Assembly: GCA_039707465.1 (NCBI GenBank)
Contig: CM077645.1
Span: forward strand, 61,599,850-61,663,849
Length of the DNA: 64,000 bases
Source of the DNA: Rhabdophis nuchalis
Taxonomy: Eukaryota > Chordata > Lepidosauria > Squamata > Natricidae
Direction: 5' to 3'
Below the pieces are notes generated by a model that did no database searches, was not told the DNA's origin, and worked only from the letters and a program-made list of their open reading frames with translations. Below are positions 10,076-23,339 of the stretch, in pieces. The first letter of the stretch is position 1; each line of letters starts with the position of its first letter. Both the position numbers and the translations under genes were made by a program.

Positions 10076-12971
10076 GCAAAACATCACAATACTGCAAGTT
10101 TCACATCTGTGTGCTAGAACAATTTAGACTCTTGTTTTTGCAACATATGTACTAGTTATGGAAAATATTACAAAGAATCCAGATCTTTCCATGTACAACA
10201 TGAATGTTGACAGCAGAAAATCCTCTAATTTTAGTTGAGATATTATTTAAAAAAATTAAAGCAAGTTTGCTAACTTAATGTCAAGATGAAATGGCTAAAA
10301 CTGTCCAAAGTAAAAGCTAATTTTAAACAAAACAAATTAAGCTTTACTCCACTTGATCCTTTATAACCAGTGATTATAAAGTGGCTCTGCTCCACTGGTT
10401 CCTTTATAACTGATTCCTTAAATTTAAAAATTAAAATACAGGATACATTTTTAAAATAAAAAAGTATAAATTTCCCATTACTTCAATTTCAAGTCTTGCC
10501 GTGCTTGTGCAGACAAAATCATAAGCACAAACTACATTTGATTTGTCTTATAAAAAGAGTGGTATACACACTTAACAAATAAAATAAATAATTAGAATTG
10601 CAGATCTCAAAAACCTAAAGTGGGGAGCAAATGGCAATGAAGTGACAGAAAAGTGTGCTGGAGATATTTGAAGAAATTTTCCTTTTAATATTCACTGTAA
10701 ATATGTTCATAATAATGGATCTGAGCTCTCTCCAGAAAAAAATCATTAAAAAAAAACAATCCAAAGATTCTGAGACACAAAAAAAAAGATAGAAGTGTGT
10801 CAATAGGCAAGGAATTTAAATTTATTATTGCACTGGATGATCTGGAGATTTGGAAAAGAGCTGTATGGCTCCAATCCTTCTGTAATTTTAAAAGTCTTTG
10901 AAATCTAGCTTCCTTCCCAGGCTTGGACATGTAAGTTGTCCAGCCTCTGTTAATTTTTTTCTGGTGTCTTGAGTTTGTTTTTTTCCAATTGTAGAATTTC
11001 GTTTTTCTTTTATCATTCCTACTTTTAAAGTTTATGGCACCCAGAGGTCAAACAGCCGCTATATCCAGTGACATAAATGCATTCCGCAACGAGTTTCTTG
11101 CAAGGATTACTCTTAGTTTATTGCACAAATACACACAATAAAAAGTCAGTTATACAGAGCTCAGGACTCTTTTCCAAACTGTAAGACTGCAACCTATTTA
11201 TCTTTTGCCCTGGGTTTACAGGAATTCTTTTATAATGAACAGAGTTGTGAACTTCGACCAAGGTTTAGTTACAGGTCTTCAATTAAAATTACAGTAAATT
11301 GCTTATGTGTACTGGATTTTGACCAGCCTTTCCATAATGAATAACAAAATGGATTAACAACTGGAACAAAGCAAGTAAATATTATATTTTATCAGTATGT
11401 AGAAATTACTATAATAAATTCTTATTAAGGAAGGGCTTTGATTTTATGTAAAACTGAAATAATAAATATGAAGTGTAGTATCACATATATATTTAAAAGG
11501 TTGTAGAGAATAATAATGAAAGGAAGATAAAATTATGCTATACAACATGTACTTCTTAGAGATAGAATTCCTTTACTGAATCATAAGAAGCTCAAAGCTA
11601 TAATCCTTAGGCAACCCTATGGTAGTTGTGAAGAATACCCTATTCAACCCTTTTTCTTCAAGAATGGTAGGTAAGCTTTTATGTGCAGAATAGAGCATAT
11701 AAGTAGTACTGAGGAAAACTTGACAAGCATACCCTTGCAACTACAGCAAAACTTTCTTTTCCATTCTACGTGATCCATGTTTTATTCCTGTTAGATCACA
11801 TGGTTCGAACATATTCTAGTTACAAGACTGAGAAGATCAGTCCTAACTTTGTGGGTAGCTACAAAGCTACGCTTATCCTTAGAAGTTGGCATCAGAAGGG
11901 AATGCTAAGAAAGGCGTTCTGACTTGGATTTCATAATGAAGGAAGATCCTTCAAAATATATTAGAGATTTACTTTCCAATAACACCAAGTTGCTGTTTTG
12001 TGGTTGAGGAACAAGGCATTCAAGGCAGAAAGAATCCCTTCTCTTTATATCACAACAGGAGTGGGATCCTAACGGTTTAACAACTGGTTTGCTGCACGCG
12101 GGTGCACAGTTCGGAGAATACTTACCTTCCAGATTGCTGCTTGGAAAGGAAAACAGCTGAGGCGCAGCAATCCACTCTGCTGCGTGACTCAGCTTAGAAG
12201 ATAAAGGTAGGTAAGGCTCAGGGGCGGGCGGGCCCATTTGCTCATGGGAGTGAACCGTTTTGCTCCCAGGCTGATCTTCAGGTCTACAGGTTCGCCCAAA
12301 CCGGTAGAATACCACCTGCATCACAGTGGTATATATTTATTTTACATCATACTTTATTCGTTAATTTCCATCTCTGAGATTAATGTCAAGGTCATCAAAT
12401 GATGATGGCAGTCACTCCAGTCACTCTGAAAAAACTACAAAGCGATAGCAAAAGGTGCTCCATAGCAATCCGACTAAGGAATATGTCAGAATCTAATCAG
12501 TTTCATATTTTAGAGTACTGCCATCCCTCTGCTCTCAAAGGTCTTTCATGCCAACTTATATGAAAGCAGGTTTCCTTTTCCCTAACGAATTCAGTCCATT
12601 CATTCAGTGGCCAAACAAGAAGGAACATGATTCCATTCAGGAAAGTCAGCATGAAGAGATAGATCTCTTTGTATCCTCTGAAAAGACCATGCTTTAAACA
12701 TGTACTCCTTACTAAAATTGCAGATACTTCCCTGCCTAGCTCTTTGACTATTCAGTTCTTCCCAGCTCTTTTCATTTTTCTAACTTCTCTTTCTACATAG
12801 ATTGCAGTGACTGAGATCAAAGCTCTATATAAGATCAGGTGCCTGAAAATAAAGCAAACATCTGGCATATCATATCACTTGTAAACACGCATATTAATTT
12901 CAGATATTACTGTGGACATAGAAACCAGCAACTATATCAACAAACTTTCTTTTCTAGTCAAACTACATTTC
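10076..12971. other. CCDC186 intron 1 sequence, nothing recognised
   Basis: AT-rich sequence. A slightly GC-richer stretch near 12060-12300 has a 139-codon minus-strand frame without familiar motifs. No exon could be supported by splice sites plus similarity. Confidence 0.45.
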
Positions 12972-13009
12972 CTGGTTAGAGTACTATCAAGGGATAGTAC
13001 TCTAACCAG
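12972..13009. repeat. Perfect 17-bp inverted repeat with 4-base loop
   Basis: CTGGTTAGAGTACTATC at 12972-12988 is followed by AAGG and its exact reverse complement at 12993-13009. The arms are too short for a typical microRNA precursor. It lies in CCDC186 intron 1 with no flanking repeat that I recognise. Confidence 0.9.
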
Positions 13010-13558
13010 AACTCTAACCTTCACAACCTTAAGATCTTAGGAGCACTAAATACACAGTACACATATAAAAACTAATGTAAATGTAATTGTAAGCAGATCC
13101 TTGATCACATCATTCTAACAAATCAACAGAGTTATACACTTAAGATAATAATAATGTATCTGTCATTAATGAACAAAAAAAATGGAATATTTTTGATCCA
13201 AGACTTTCTGCCTTATTAGCAGAAGAACCATTTTTAGAGAAGTAATACCCCACCAAGTATTGATCATGGTAAGTACAACTTGAATAGTAATACGTAATAT
13301 GTGAACAAACTAAACCAACTAATATTATTTTCACAAGCTTCTTACAGGTTTTCCAGAGAACTTCTGGATTTCCAAACAGATAATAATGCAGAAAGTATGT
13401 CTTCACAGGGTACTCTGGTATTTAACTTCTGTTTTTTAAAATAGCCTACCGTCTGAGAAGAGAGAGGCATGGTTATCTAATTCAAAACAATAGTTACATG
13501 GCCATTGTACTTCGATACAGCAGATAAAAGCTTTAAGATTTCACAACACATTATTATC

Positions 13559-13926
13559 ACAGGTAGCTGTGACTTACAACCACAATTGGAACCAGCATTT
13601 CCATTGCTTCTTGGTTGTTAAGTACGTTTTGCCCAATTTTATGTCCTTTGTTCCCATGGTTGTTCACTGCAGCTGCTAAGTGGATCACAAGGTAGTTAAG
13701 CAAACATCGCTTCCCACATTGATTTGGCTTGTTGGAAACCTGCTGGGTTAGGTCGCAAATGACAATTACATGACCTCCGGATGCTGCAACTATAGGAAAT
13801 ACATGATCACGTGTCAGTGAGGATGCTGCGACAAACATAAGTGCAATTATTGGTTGCAAGTCAATTTTTTTCAATGCCATTGGAAATTTGAATGATCACT
13901 AAACAAATAGATATAAGCCAAGGAGC
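13559..13926. mobile_element. Old MITE of the 'acttacaaccacaattg' family
   Basis: It starts acaggtagctgtgacttacaa and ends near ataagccaagg, with internal blocks ccacaattggaacc, gttgttaag and tttgaatgatcactaa. The same blocks recur at 28119-29430, at 41940-42240, and inside both hAT composites beside the GAAA tract (22500-22560 and 54775-54836). Terminal inverted repeats are degraded and no target duplication is clear. Confidence 0.7.
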
Positions 13927-16900
13927 ATTTTTAAATATATTCTATGTTACCCTTTACAATGGTTTAGAAATGTAAATTTGGATGAAGCATGGAAATATAT
14001 TTCATCAGGTGTCCAGTAGATCACCTTTAAAATAAATGCACAAGCCTTTCCAGCTATTCTGGTCAAAGGGATTGAGTCTTCTAAAAATTTTACTTGGTGC
14101 CAAACTCAAAGAAACTTCCAACACTTCGACCATCACTCTCCTTCAAGGCCCAAAAACTTAACCTCAGTTCAAAAGAAGATGGTTGCACAGGAAAAGGTAA
14201 TTGTAGATGATGCAAATTGCTCTTTTCGATCTACCCATTGCGATATTAAGGTCAAAATGCCCATAAGGAAAATTATTTTCGGGGAATTCTTTCATAGGAA
14301 AAGAAAATACTATTTATAGTTTCTTTCTCCCATCTCTAGGTTACTTCTAGGATTCAGGAAAGGCTATTAGGGGTCCTTGCTGCTTTCTGTACTTGGTCTT
14401 TTTTTTTTTTTTTTGCAGATTCCTCATTACCCAAACTAGATAACATCATCAGTAAGGGGTGTGGTTTGCTCTTAGTTTATATTATAAATGCTTGCTCTGT
14501 TAGTGTTGGTGGAAGTGGTCTGGGAAGTTCTTTGCTTAGAGTGCTTACTGTTAAGATTGTTTGGCAGTTCCTTGGTTTGGATATTGTTTACTTCTTGATT
14601 GTTGGTCTGATGTTAACCTTGGTGTTAATCTATGTTCATCTGGATTTTGATTAGGGTAAGGAGGTCTTTTTATTCCCTTTCTGTCTTGTTGATTGTCTCC
14701 TTTGCACAGTACGTAGATATTGTTCATCCCTATTTGCCAATTGATGGCTAATTTGTCAGAGTGCCAGGCTTCTAGAAATTCCTAGCATTTTTAGACTTAG
14801 TCTAGGATGGTCACAATTTCCCAACTGAAACTATAGTTAGGCCTGTCCATATGTTGTGAAATTAAAGAATCTTGATCATGTCTTCTGACTGCTATGGACA
14901 AGCCTATGGGAGAGGCTATGGGAGACAGCTTCTATATTTTTTTATAGGGATCACAATTCTGATTATAGTATGCTAGAACAGGAGTGTTCCTACTTTGTTT
15001 AAACATGGTACTCATCTATACCTTATTCAAATGCTTGTTATTTGAATAATAAAGCTCTCTGGGACAGTTTGAGATGAATGAACACTCCTTCCAGTTGGTT
15101 ATTATTGCCAGAATGTTTAATATACATAAGCTCTAATAAAATGGTGAGCTTTCATGTAATTATTTATAGTTCGTTTCACTGAGATCTCATTATCTTAAAA
15201 ATACTACAAGATAGTGCGTGAATGGCCATGATGGGAGAATATTTTTTTAAACAAAATCTACCTATAGCTTGGCAAAACCCAAGAACATCCTTCTTTATAG
15301 TAGATCTAAATTTTACAATGCCCCAAAAAGAGAATATATCAGTTAGAATCTCCAAAGAAAATTCCACCGAAGGGCCAAATGTTCCATTTAAACCAGAAAC
15401 ATTACAACCACGAACTCTTTGAAGTGTGTATCAAATTACTGTGGGCTTTATCATGCTAAGGAGGATCAATGTCCACTTTGCATGAACAAGCTAACAGCAG
15501 GAACAGGAAATTCTAGCAAGGCTTCTGTTTTGTTTGGCAAGTAAACATGCAAACTTGCAGCCCTGCAGAATTTACTCCCAATCTGCCTGGGGCACCAAAT
15601 TACTGGCTTGTCCATGCAAAGAAATGAAAACACAAAACAAGCTTTGCATGCATCAGCCTTATTGTCTTACATGCCTTAGTTGGATGGTTGTCAAAACTGA
15701 ACTTCTGTATTGCTGGCAGGCAATAACGAAATCAGGATTTTCCGCAGCAGAAATTATGAAAATTCTGCAAGCGCATCCATCTATTCAAAATATTGCTTTA
15801 AAGTTGATTTATTGTAAATTTTCAAATAAAATGTTTTAAGATTATCAAATTACATCATTGTTATATGATTATAAGATACTATTGTTGCATTTGAAATATG
15901 TATCAATGATTATTAGTGGTATAATTGTATCTTGTCCATCCTAATTAGAAATAGGGGGATAAGGAAAGGTAAACCATACAAATTCATTTATCATTTTATG
16001 GATCAAGAAAATAAAACATTTGAAAACTCTAATTTTATGACATCTTAGATATATTTATTGTTTTTAAATTTTATCTTGCTCTTAAATATGTATTTTAATT
16101 TATGTTCTTTTAGTAATATACATTTTATGTGCTCTCACACTTTTTATAATTTAATATCACATTTTGATTTTTTTAATAGAAAAGGCTATATGTAAATTAA
16201 ATCTTATAATATTTAAAGTGCTTCCAGATCTCTTTTCCTCTGTGTACCTTTCAGTCAAAAGATTTATAGCTCAAAATGGAAGTCTCCTTTGTTGCACATA
16301 TTACATTACCATGTGAGAAGACAACAGTGACCAATAAATCAAGATAGAAATAGACAGAAAAACAGAGCTTACTGACAAATTAATTTGATACATCTGGTAT
16401 AGTTCTACTATTATTCCTACAATGTTTTTAAAACTGAATTTTTACTTTATCTGTCATTTTATTTTATCTCTCATATGGTGTTCTGTTGCTAAGGAAAAAA
16501 TTAAAATAAATATATAACCTGTCAAACTAATCCTATTCTCAGTCATGTAATATTGTAAAACTACTACCCTAAGCAGCAAAGTAAAAAAAGAAAAACCCCG
16601 AGGGGTTTAATACTAAATCAATTCAGGACTTTCAGACTGCTAAGATCTGCAACCAGTATAATGATCACCATAGTCAGCTAATTGTTACAGCATTGCTTTA
16701 CTGTTTTGTATATTGAATTCTCTGCAAACAGAATTCAATATACCTTACATAAAAAGGTAAAACAGTCCCTCACAACAATACCTACAAATTTATGAATGGC
16801 AAATTGTGCTCTATTATATGTCAAATAACTTGTAACTTGATTGGATCCATATTAAATAAACATAATAAAACAGAATATAGAAAAGCCAGCTTGGAATGGC

Positions 16901-18470
16901 AGCATAGAATAACTGATTCAGAACACCATGTATTCTGGTTCATTAAAAAATACAATTTCTCTCTATATATAAAATAAATACATGAGGCTTTTTAAATAAA
17001 TTGGTTATTGAGCTACACTATTATTACTATGGATTAAATAAATGTATATGTATGTGTGTGCAGCACACAATTGTGAACTGTGTTGAGACTCTTTTCTGTT
17101 TAAATAATTAGGAAATGTCATTTAAGACAATTACATTTGTTCTGAGCAGCTTGAATAAGCCAGCCTTAAAAATCATCAAAGCAAGCCCACTGAATAATAC
17201 TCTTTGTTCACATAGATAATAAGTATCAACTGCACAGATCAAAGAAATGCAAGTCAATTTTACCAAAAGCATTAACTCCATTTATTTAAATTATATGGCT
17301 GTCATATACCTATAATTACCAAGCATATTGTTTCACTAAAAACAAACCCTTCCCCGTACACAAAATGTGGGAAGAAAGTGTAAGAATGAAGAATCTGGTG
17401 CTGTACTATTCCTTAGCTATTAATTTTTAAAAGATTACTCAAGTATGCTAAATCACGTTTATTCAACTTTCAGCCTGAACAAAAGCTGTTCAGAAAGATC
17501 ACTGTGGCAAAACCAGCAGGAATTACGGATAAATTGTGTAGAATGGCTTTGTGAGCAAATTGAGCTTTGGGATCTTGTCCAAGCTACTTTGAACCTTATA
17601 TCATCTGCTTTTATAAGCATCTGGCTACCTGATTCTTAAATAGGGAAGCCACAAAATACCTTGTTCATAGCTCAACATTCAAAATAATAACAAAGGCTTA
17701 TGTTTATCTGTCATTAAGTCCCACTGAACCTAGTGGGATTTACCCTTAAATAAACATAATTGAACCTCACAAATCTTCTGAAAAAGACACCAAAAGCACT
17801 TTGTATGCAGTAATCCAACTAACATTGATAAGGAAGAATGAAGATAGAAATAATGTAGGGGAAATAAGATAAGAAATAACATTTTTCTTATCTACGCCTT
17901 TGGCCATGCAACTGAGATTGAACATTTATTAGAGAAAATATCTTAATTACAAATCAATAAAGTAAAATATACAGCAAAGCAGAAAGCCTTTCAGGCAGGA
18001 CTTTTGCCTTTAGCTGATGTATTCCTGTATTGCATTTTGTTAAACGAAATGCCAAATCTAAATTTCACAAGCATCCTACAATAACAAAGATGAAATCAAG
18101 TCACACAATCCTTTTGCAATCTTTGAGGCTTTGATTTAAAATTATTATATTCGGAGACTACGGTTCTCATCAGAAGTCTGAAACATGAGAGCCCCCAAAC
18201 GATTTTACACCTGACATCTTTCAGATGCGTAACGATAAGGAGGCAGCACCAATATGTACAAAGGCATCCTTAAAGGCATCAGTCTCCTAAGGAATTATAT
18301 GAAATTCCTCACTCCTTACACATCTGACCTTGAAGCCAACACCTTAGAGGACCTTTCTATCATTTACTTCCTGGTAGAACAACTCCATCTGAGTTTATCC
18401 AACGTGAACCGGACCGTCTATCAACATTTAACAAAAATGACAAAAGCCCACGAGTGTTTTCATACGGGAA
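13927..18470. other. CCDC186 intron 1 sequence
   Basis: Long AT-rich stretch (especially 15840-16560) with short frames only. It includes a poly-T run at about 14399-14416 and the hairpin at 16708-16743, annotated separately. No coding exon or bounded transposon could be supported. Confidence 0.5.
16708..16743. repeat. Perfect 14-bp inverted repeat (hairpin)
   Basis: GTATATTGAATTCT, eight loop bases, then its exact reverse complement AGAATTCAATATAC. The outer flanks ttactgtttt (16699) and aaaacagt (16759) pair again after a short gap on the right, so the structure is a longer interrupted hairpin. It may be the remnant of a MITE terminus. Confidence 0.85.
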
Positions 18471-19480
18471 CGACAGGGCAAAGAAAGAATGCCCCCAAGG
18501 AACCCCATTTAGTACCTACGCGGGGCTCCGCGGGAGGAGCAGAGAGGAAGCCTCGTAGAATGTTCAGTGTCTGACGTCAAAATCTTTCCCGATTAAAACA
18601 AAACAAAAAACCTCGAGCAAGCAGGTTAAAAAAAAAGCCGTGGGAATCCACCCCTCTAAGCAAGAACAGGTTTTCTTGCCGGCCACCCGAGCCCCCAGTC
18701 CTCTCGCTCAGCCTGCCTACCTTTGATCTACATTCTTTGTGACCGAAACCTCATCAGATCGCCCAATATGTTCCCAAGACAAGTCGGGAAGCGCTTACCC
18801 GTTTGCTAGGAGGCTGGGGACCGGAGCATCTGTTGCATTAGTAGCCGCTCTCCCATTGCTAATTAGAACCGAAGACCCAGAATGCGTAACAGAGTGGGTG
18901 TGCGTGTAGCGGGAGGGTACAGAGCCATCCTCGCTCCTCTCGTTCTTGCTGCAGCCCCCTCACAGGAACTGAAAGCTGACACATCAACAAAGATGGCTGC
19001 CACGGGCATCCAGAGCAGCTTCATTGGAGAGGCGGAGTGAAGGTGGAGCGAGATCCGATTAACAGCCTGCAAGGGGGAGGAGGAAAAAAAAATCCTGAAT
19101 AGGCCTGGGTTAATTCCTCGGTCGGCAGCCCGAAAGCTGCATCTCGTCATTCATCGGGGCGTTGCGATTCATGCCTGGAAAGAGAGCAGGGGGAAGCGAT
19201 GCCTCCCGCTGGTACCAGTCTGGTTGGGAGTATCGGCCCTGCCTTTTGATGATCGCGTGGGTTTCGAGGATTAGCTCCGTCTGCTGAATGAAACTGCCGG
19301 TTTTTAATTTCGCCATGGAGAGAAGCTGCTTTGTAGTTTGTGGAGATTGGAAAGAGATTGGAGTCGAATCGCGGAGCTTTCTTACCGCAAGGTAGTTCAC
19401 GAACAATAACGCTGGAACGGTTAAGCATCTCAGCAAGACGCTGGCATTCGTCGAATCCGGGCAATCTGCTTCTATAGAGG
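18471..19480 (-). promoter_or_regulatory. CCDC186: CpG-rich promoter and probable non-coding exon 1 of CCDC186
   Basis: GC- and CpG-rich block in AT-rich surroundings, upstream of CCDC186 on the minus strand. A good minus-strand donor (exon ending at 18799, then GTAAGC) would splice in the 5' UTR to the exon at 3226. CCAAT boxes in minus orientation are at 19023-19027, 19346-19350 and 19357-19361. A strong YY1-type site, AAGATGGCTGCC, is at 18990-19001, reading on the plus strand. There is no TATA box, as expected for a broadly expressed gene. The start site cannot be fixed from sequence; about 18.9-19.1 kb is my estimate. Frames on either strand here have no familiar motifs. Confidence 0.65.
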
Positions 19481-21375
19481 CAACGAAGTCGTAGAAGCCA
19501 TATTTCGAGATTAGCTCACATGCTGAAGCTTTCCAATCGTGATTCGGAAGAAAACGAGGTGCTCAACACCCGTTGTATATTTAGCACGGAGCTGGAACTG
19601 CTTTCCTTGATAACTCGCTTCTTCAAGCCTCTTGGAATGATTCCAGGAAACTATATACAGTACAGACAGCTGGTGTTTCTCACACTACCACATGTGCAAT
19701 TAGGCAAGATCTAGGGTCAAAGCCACACAGCGCCTGTTAATCCTGCAAAGCAGCAAATAGTAGCTGCTCCAGCAGGTGTCCACATTCTCCAGCATGCATG
19801 CACTATCAAGTTATATGCTGCGGTCTCCTGGCAGCAGCTTTAGGATCTTGTATATTCAACCAGAGTTTTTGAATGCACCTTCTGCTAGAGTGAGGTATGG
19901 CCCATTTATCTGCAAAAGAGCAGTTATTACGTGTATTGCAGCAGTTGGGTATTCCTGTTGGTTCTATAGCTGCATTCATGTCAAAAATACCATCTTGCCA
20001 GTGATAGAAAACAGCCACTCATGTAGGGTTTTCTTCTATGAGGGAGAGACACGGGTACCCCAAAGTTACACTTTAAAAAAAAAAGATGTTTAAGTTGACT
20101 TAAGGGCAACACAACTCAGCCACGTATTTCATTTTCTCCAGGCCAGCCATTTACTTTCCACTGCTGATATAATAAGTATTCTTAAATTTATATACTGCCC
20201 AATTCCCAGCAATTGTTTCATTGCTCATCAAATGTTTTGCTGTTTACTACAAGTTACAGTTATGTTCCTATCATTTTGTTTCTAGCAATTTCAGGCAAAA
20301 TCTCTTCTACTATTTTATTTCTCTCTGGCTTTGGAAAACTATTTTAATTTATTTATTATGGCATTTATTTGCTGTCCAACTTGTTTCAAAGCAAATGGAT
20401 GGCTTACATTATTTTGTAAACACAACAATCTTAATTCTTGCCATTAGCCTTTATTGTAATCTTGTTTACTTATCAGTGCTTAACATTTACAGCATTTATC
20501 CATCATTGCCCCTACCCTATCAAATGGTTATACTTACTTTGTCTGACTAAATCGAACCAGTACCTTTCTTCCATGCCTATATTTGTGATTAAACCATCAA
20601 ATTCTGGTTTCAGTCATTTTTTTTGTTCTCTTATACACCAGAGATGTAAGATTGCCTTTATGTTTGGATTTTAATTTTTACATAAGAGATAAGCTCTGGG
20701 GTGAAGAAAGACTATGATGTACTTAGAGGTAGTGTTAAAATATTAAAATTGATGGTGAAAGAAATTCCTGTTTATTTACTTTTTCACATTTGTTTGTATT
20801 TTTATGTTCACATTTTTGTAGGTTGTATTTGTTCTTATTCTTTTGATAATAAAATTACCAAAATAAGGAATCAGACTGACTCACTCATGAACTGGGAATG
20901 AGAGATAAGCAATATTACTAAGTCACAGTTGAAAAAATGCTAGGACATACATATATGTGATTGAATACAAGTGGGGAAAGACTCATAAAAACTGACAAAA
21001 TCATCAACCACTCTCCTACCCATATGAGAGGAATGAAAAAACACTAGATTTTTATACTGTCAAATATTAGCTGGTGATTACAGAAGATGTTCTAGAATAG
21101 AAGATGCTATACCATGATAGAATAGCTAAATGTCTGCAATGGAATATTGGCCATTTTTCTAAAATGCAATCATTCCTGATTTACAAGAAAGCTGGATGAA
21201 GGCAAAACCATACTGATCCTTGTTACATGCAACAAGACCATGCAACCTGTCAAACAATCATTAAATCACAAACTACATTCATATACACAGAAAAAACACA
21301 TCTGAGAAGTTGATTCTCTTTTTCATGAGATTTATTTATCCACAGAGATCATAGATCTGACATTTCTTTAGCATG
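19481..21375. other. Intergenic sequence between CCDC186 and TDRD1
   Basis: AT-rich, with short frames and no recognisable exon, RNA gene or bounded repeat. A short A run lies near 20072. Confidence 0.5.
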
Positions 21376-21633
21376 CCATAGAGCAGGGGTCCCCAACCCC
21401 CGGTCTGCGGACTGGTGCCGGTCCGCGGATTCATAGGAACCGGTCAACAGGGCCGGCGAGGAAGAGGGAGCAGCCCCCTGGACAGAGGATGGCCGAGCAC
21501 ACCTCCACCAGCTCCTTCCGACGGCCACCGTGGCGCACTGCACTTTCCGGGGCTTCCTGGAGGGGCCGGCATGTCAGCTGGGGAGGTTATCCCACGGCGG
21601 ACGGGCGAAGGACCCAAGCTGCGTGCCGTCAAA

Positions 21634-21744
21634 GCCATCCGGGCGCCGCACGCCCACCTCCCTTCCAGCCCTGTGCGGCACCCGGATGGCTTCGGCGGCG
21701 CACACGGGGCTGGAAGGGAGGTGGGCGTGTGGCGCCCAGATGGC
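21634..21744. repeat. Long GC-rich inverted repeat inside the hAT composite
   Basis: The arm at 21634-21675 (gccatccgggcgccgcacgc...) and the arm at 21701-21744 (...gtggcgcccagatggc) are near-complementary over about 42 bases with few mismatches. They include the block cacctcccttccagccc and its complement ggggctggaagggaggtg. The transcript could form a long GC-rich stem. Confidence 0.8.
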
Positions 21745-21839
21745 TTCGGCAGCACTAGCCGCAGTTCGGGTCCTCCGCTCGCTCGCTCGGGATAACCTCC
21801 GCAGCCGACATGCCGACCCCTCTGCTGCTTCCCCGGGGG

Positions 21840-22413
21840 GAGGGAGGGAATGACAGACACACACAGAGGCAGACTTAGAGAGACAGAAAGAGAGGGAGGG
21901 AGAGGGAATCAGACACACACAAACACACACACAGTGACAGAGATGGGTGGAGGGGGGAGACAGAGACAGAGAGAGAGACAAAAAACAGAAAGAGAAAGAA
22001 AGAAAAATAGAAAAAGAAAGATGAATGGAGGGTGGGAGTGAAGGAAAGAAGGGGGAGGGAGGAGGGAGGAAGAGGTGAAAGAAGGAAGGAAGGAAAGAAA
22101 GAAAGAAAAAGAAAGGGATGGAGGGTAGGAGGGAGGGAAGAAAGAAGGGAGGAAGGGGGAGGGAGGCAATGGAAGAAAGGAAAGGAAAGGAAGAAATCTA
22201 TTTTCCTATTTCCTTCCACCTCAAGCTACCTGTTTGGTTAACCAGGTTAAAGATCTATTTTTCTCCCAGTGGTCATTTCAAAGGAATCACATCCTCTGAG
22301 TCATTTCCTGGATTCAAACCAGCATCCCAAAGAGTTATGGGCTAACCTTAATATATAACGAGTGCCCATACATCCATTTTTACCATCTTCAGAAGACCAA
22401 AGACCAGCCAGAT

Positions 22414-22497
<84 letters not shown>

Positions 22498-22500
22498 AAC
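21840..22500 (+). repeat. Homopurine tract ending in (GAAA)n microsatellite
   Basis: The plus strand is almost pure A/G from about 21840 to 22200 (gagagaca, gaaagaaa and ggaggga units). After a short unique piece a clean (GAAA)n run follows at 22417-22499. The long frames here on both strands are translated simple repeat. Confidence 0.92.
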
Positions 22501-22724
22501 TTATGACCACAATTGAGCCCAAAATTTTGGTTGCTAAGCAAGACTGTTAAGTGAGTTTCACCACATTTTCCAAGTTGGCCATGCCCACCGGGTCACATGA
22601 CCACTGAGCCACTCCCACAAAACAGGCCACACCTTTTGGCTCTCAAAAGAAATTTAAACAAAAGAAACAGTAGTGGTACTGTTGATATTTGGCTCTATTG
22701 ACTAATAAGTTTGCTAACCACTTT

Positions 22725-23129
22725 TTTTTCCCCAATTTATATCCCGCCCGCCCCTTCTCCAAAAGGACCCAGGGCGGCGCACAGAAATTTAAAAACAACA
22801 TACAAAAATAGTACAAAACATATAAATGTAAAAATCTATTAAATAGCAAAACCTGCGCTAAAACCAATTAAAATCCCCTATTTAAAACTATCTAAAACAG
22901 CGGAGGCTATGTTAGGCCGGCTTGATGAAATAAGTGTGTTTTTAAACACTGGCGGAAGAGGCGGAGGTCGGTGATGGTGCGGAGTTCAGGGGGTAGGTCG
23001 TTCCACAGGGTAGGGCCCGCCACAGAGAAGGCCCTTCCCTTGGGTGTCGCCAGCCGGCATTGTCCGGCCGATGGCACCCGGAGAAGGCCCTCTCTGTGGG
23101 AGCGTATCAGTCTAAGGGATGTAGAAGGC
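22725..23129 (-). mobile_element. CR1-clade (L2/L3-like) LINE 3' end nested in the hAT composite
   Basis: In reverse this encodes the last part of ORF2 (residues like GRAFSVAGP and LWNDLPPE in frame fragments) and the 3' UTR end beginning tatatcccgcccgcccctt. It is the same family as 1240-2290 and 32487-35690. It is absent from the sister hAT copy, so it inserted after the hAT composite formed. Confidence 0.8.
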
Positions 23130-23339
23130 CAAGTGAGCCGACTCCCCCCGCCCGCGTGCGTGTGCGCCGCCTGTTCCCCTCCCCCCCTCCTCTAGGCCAG
23201 CTGGTCCGCAGAATTTTCTTTAAAATGAAACCGGTCCCTGGTGCAAAAAAGGTTGGGGACCCCTGCCATAGAGTGAACATTTCATTCAAAACTGTTTTGT
23301 AAAGATCCACCTAAAATCATTATCAAAAGACAGAACAGA

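Larger units (their letters stand above)
21384..23265 (+). mobile_element. hAT composite element, copy 1, with perfect 8-bp TSD
   Basis: The termini CAGGGGTCCCCAACCC (21384) and GGTTGGGGACCCCTG (ending 23265) are flanked by a perfect 8-bp duplication, CCATAGAG (21376-21383 and 23266-23273). In order the interior has a GC-rich head with a long inverted repeat, a homopurine tract, a (GAAA)n microsatellite, a piece of the acttacaaccac MITE, a LINE 3' end inserted at about 22725-23129, and the 3' terminus. No transposase is encoded. The copy at 54652-56298 has the same plan in the opposite orientation, without the LINE piece. Confidence 0.92.

Noticed and set aside
12972..13009. A microRNA gene in CCDC186 intron 1 (human has one near this promoter)
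   Set aside because: The stem is only 17 bp with a 4-base loop, too short for a microRNA precursor, and the position does not correspond clearly.
18863..19464. Minus-strand frames of 95-108 codons
   Set aside because: They fall in the CCDC186 promoter/5' UTR region, have no recognisable motif, and the conserved protein start is in the exon at 3211.
21415..21981. Overlapping GC-rich frames of up to 138 codons
   Set aside because: They lie in the hAT composite head with its long inverted repeat; strand-symmetric frames are a by-product of that.
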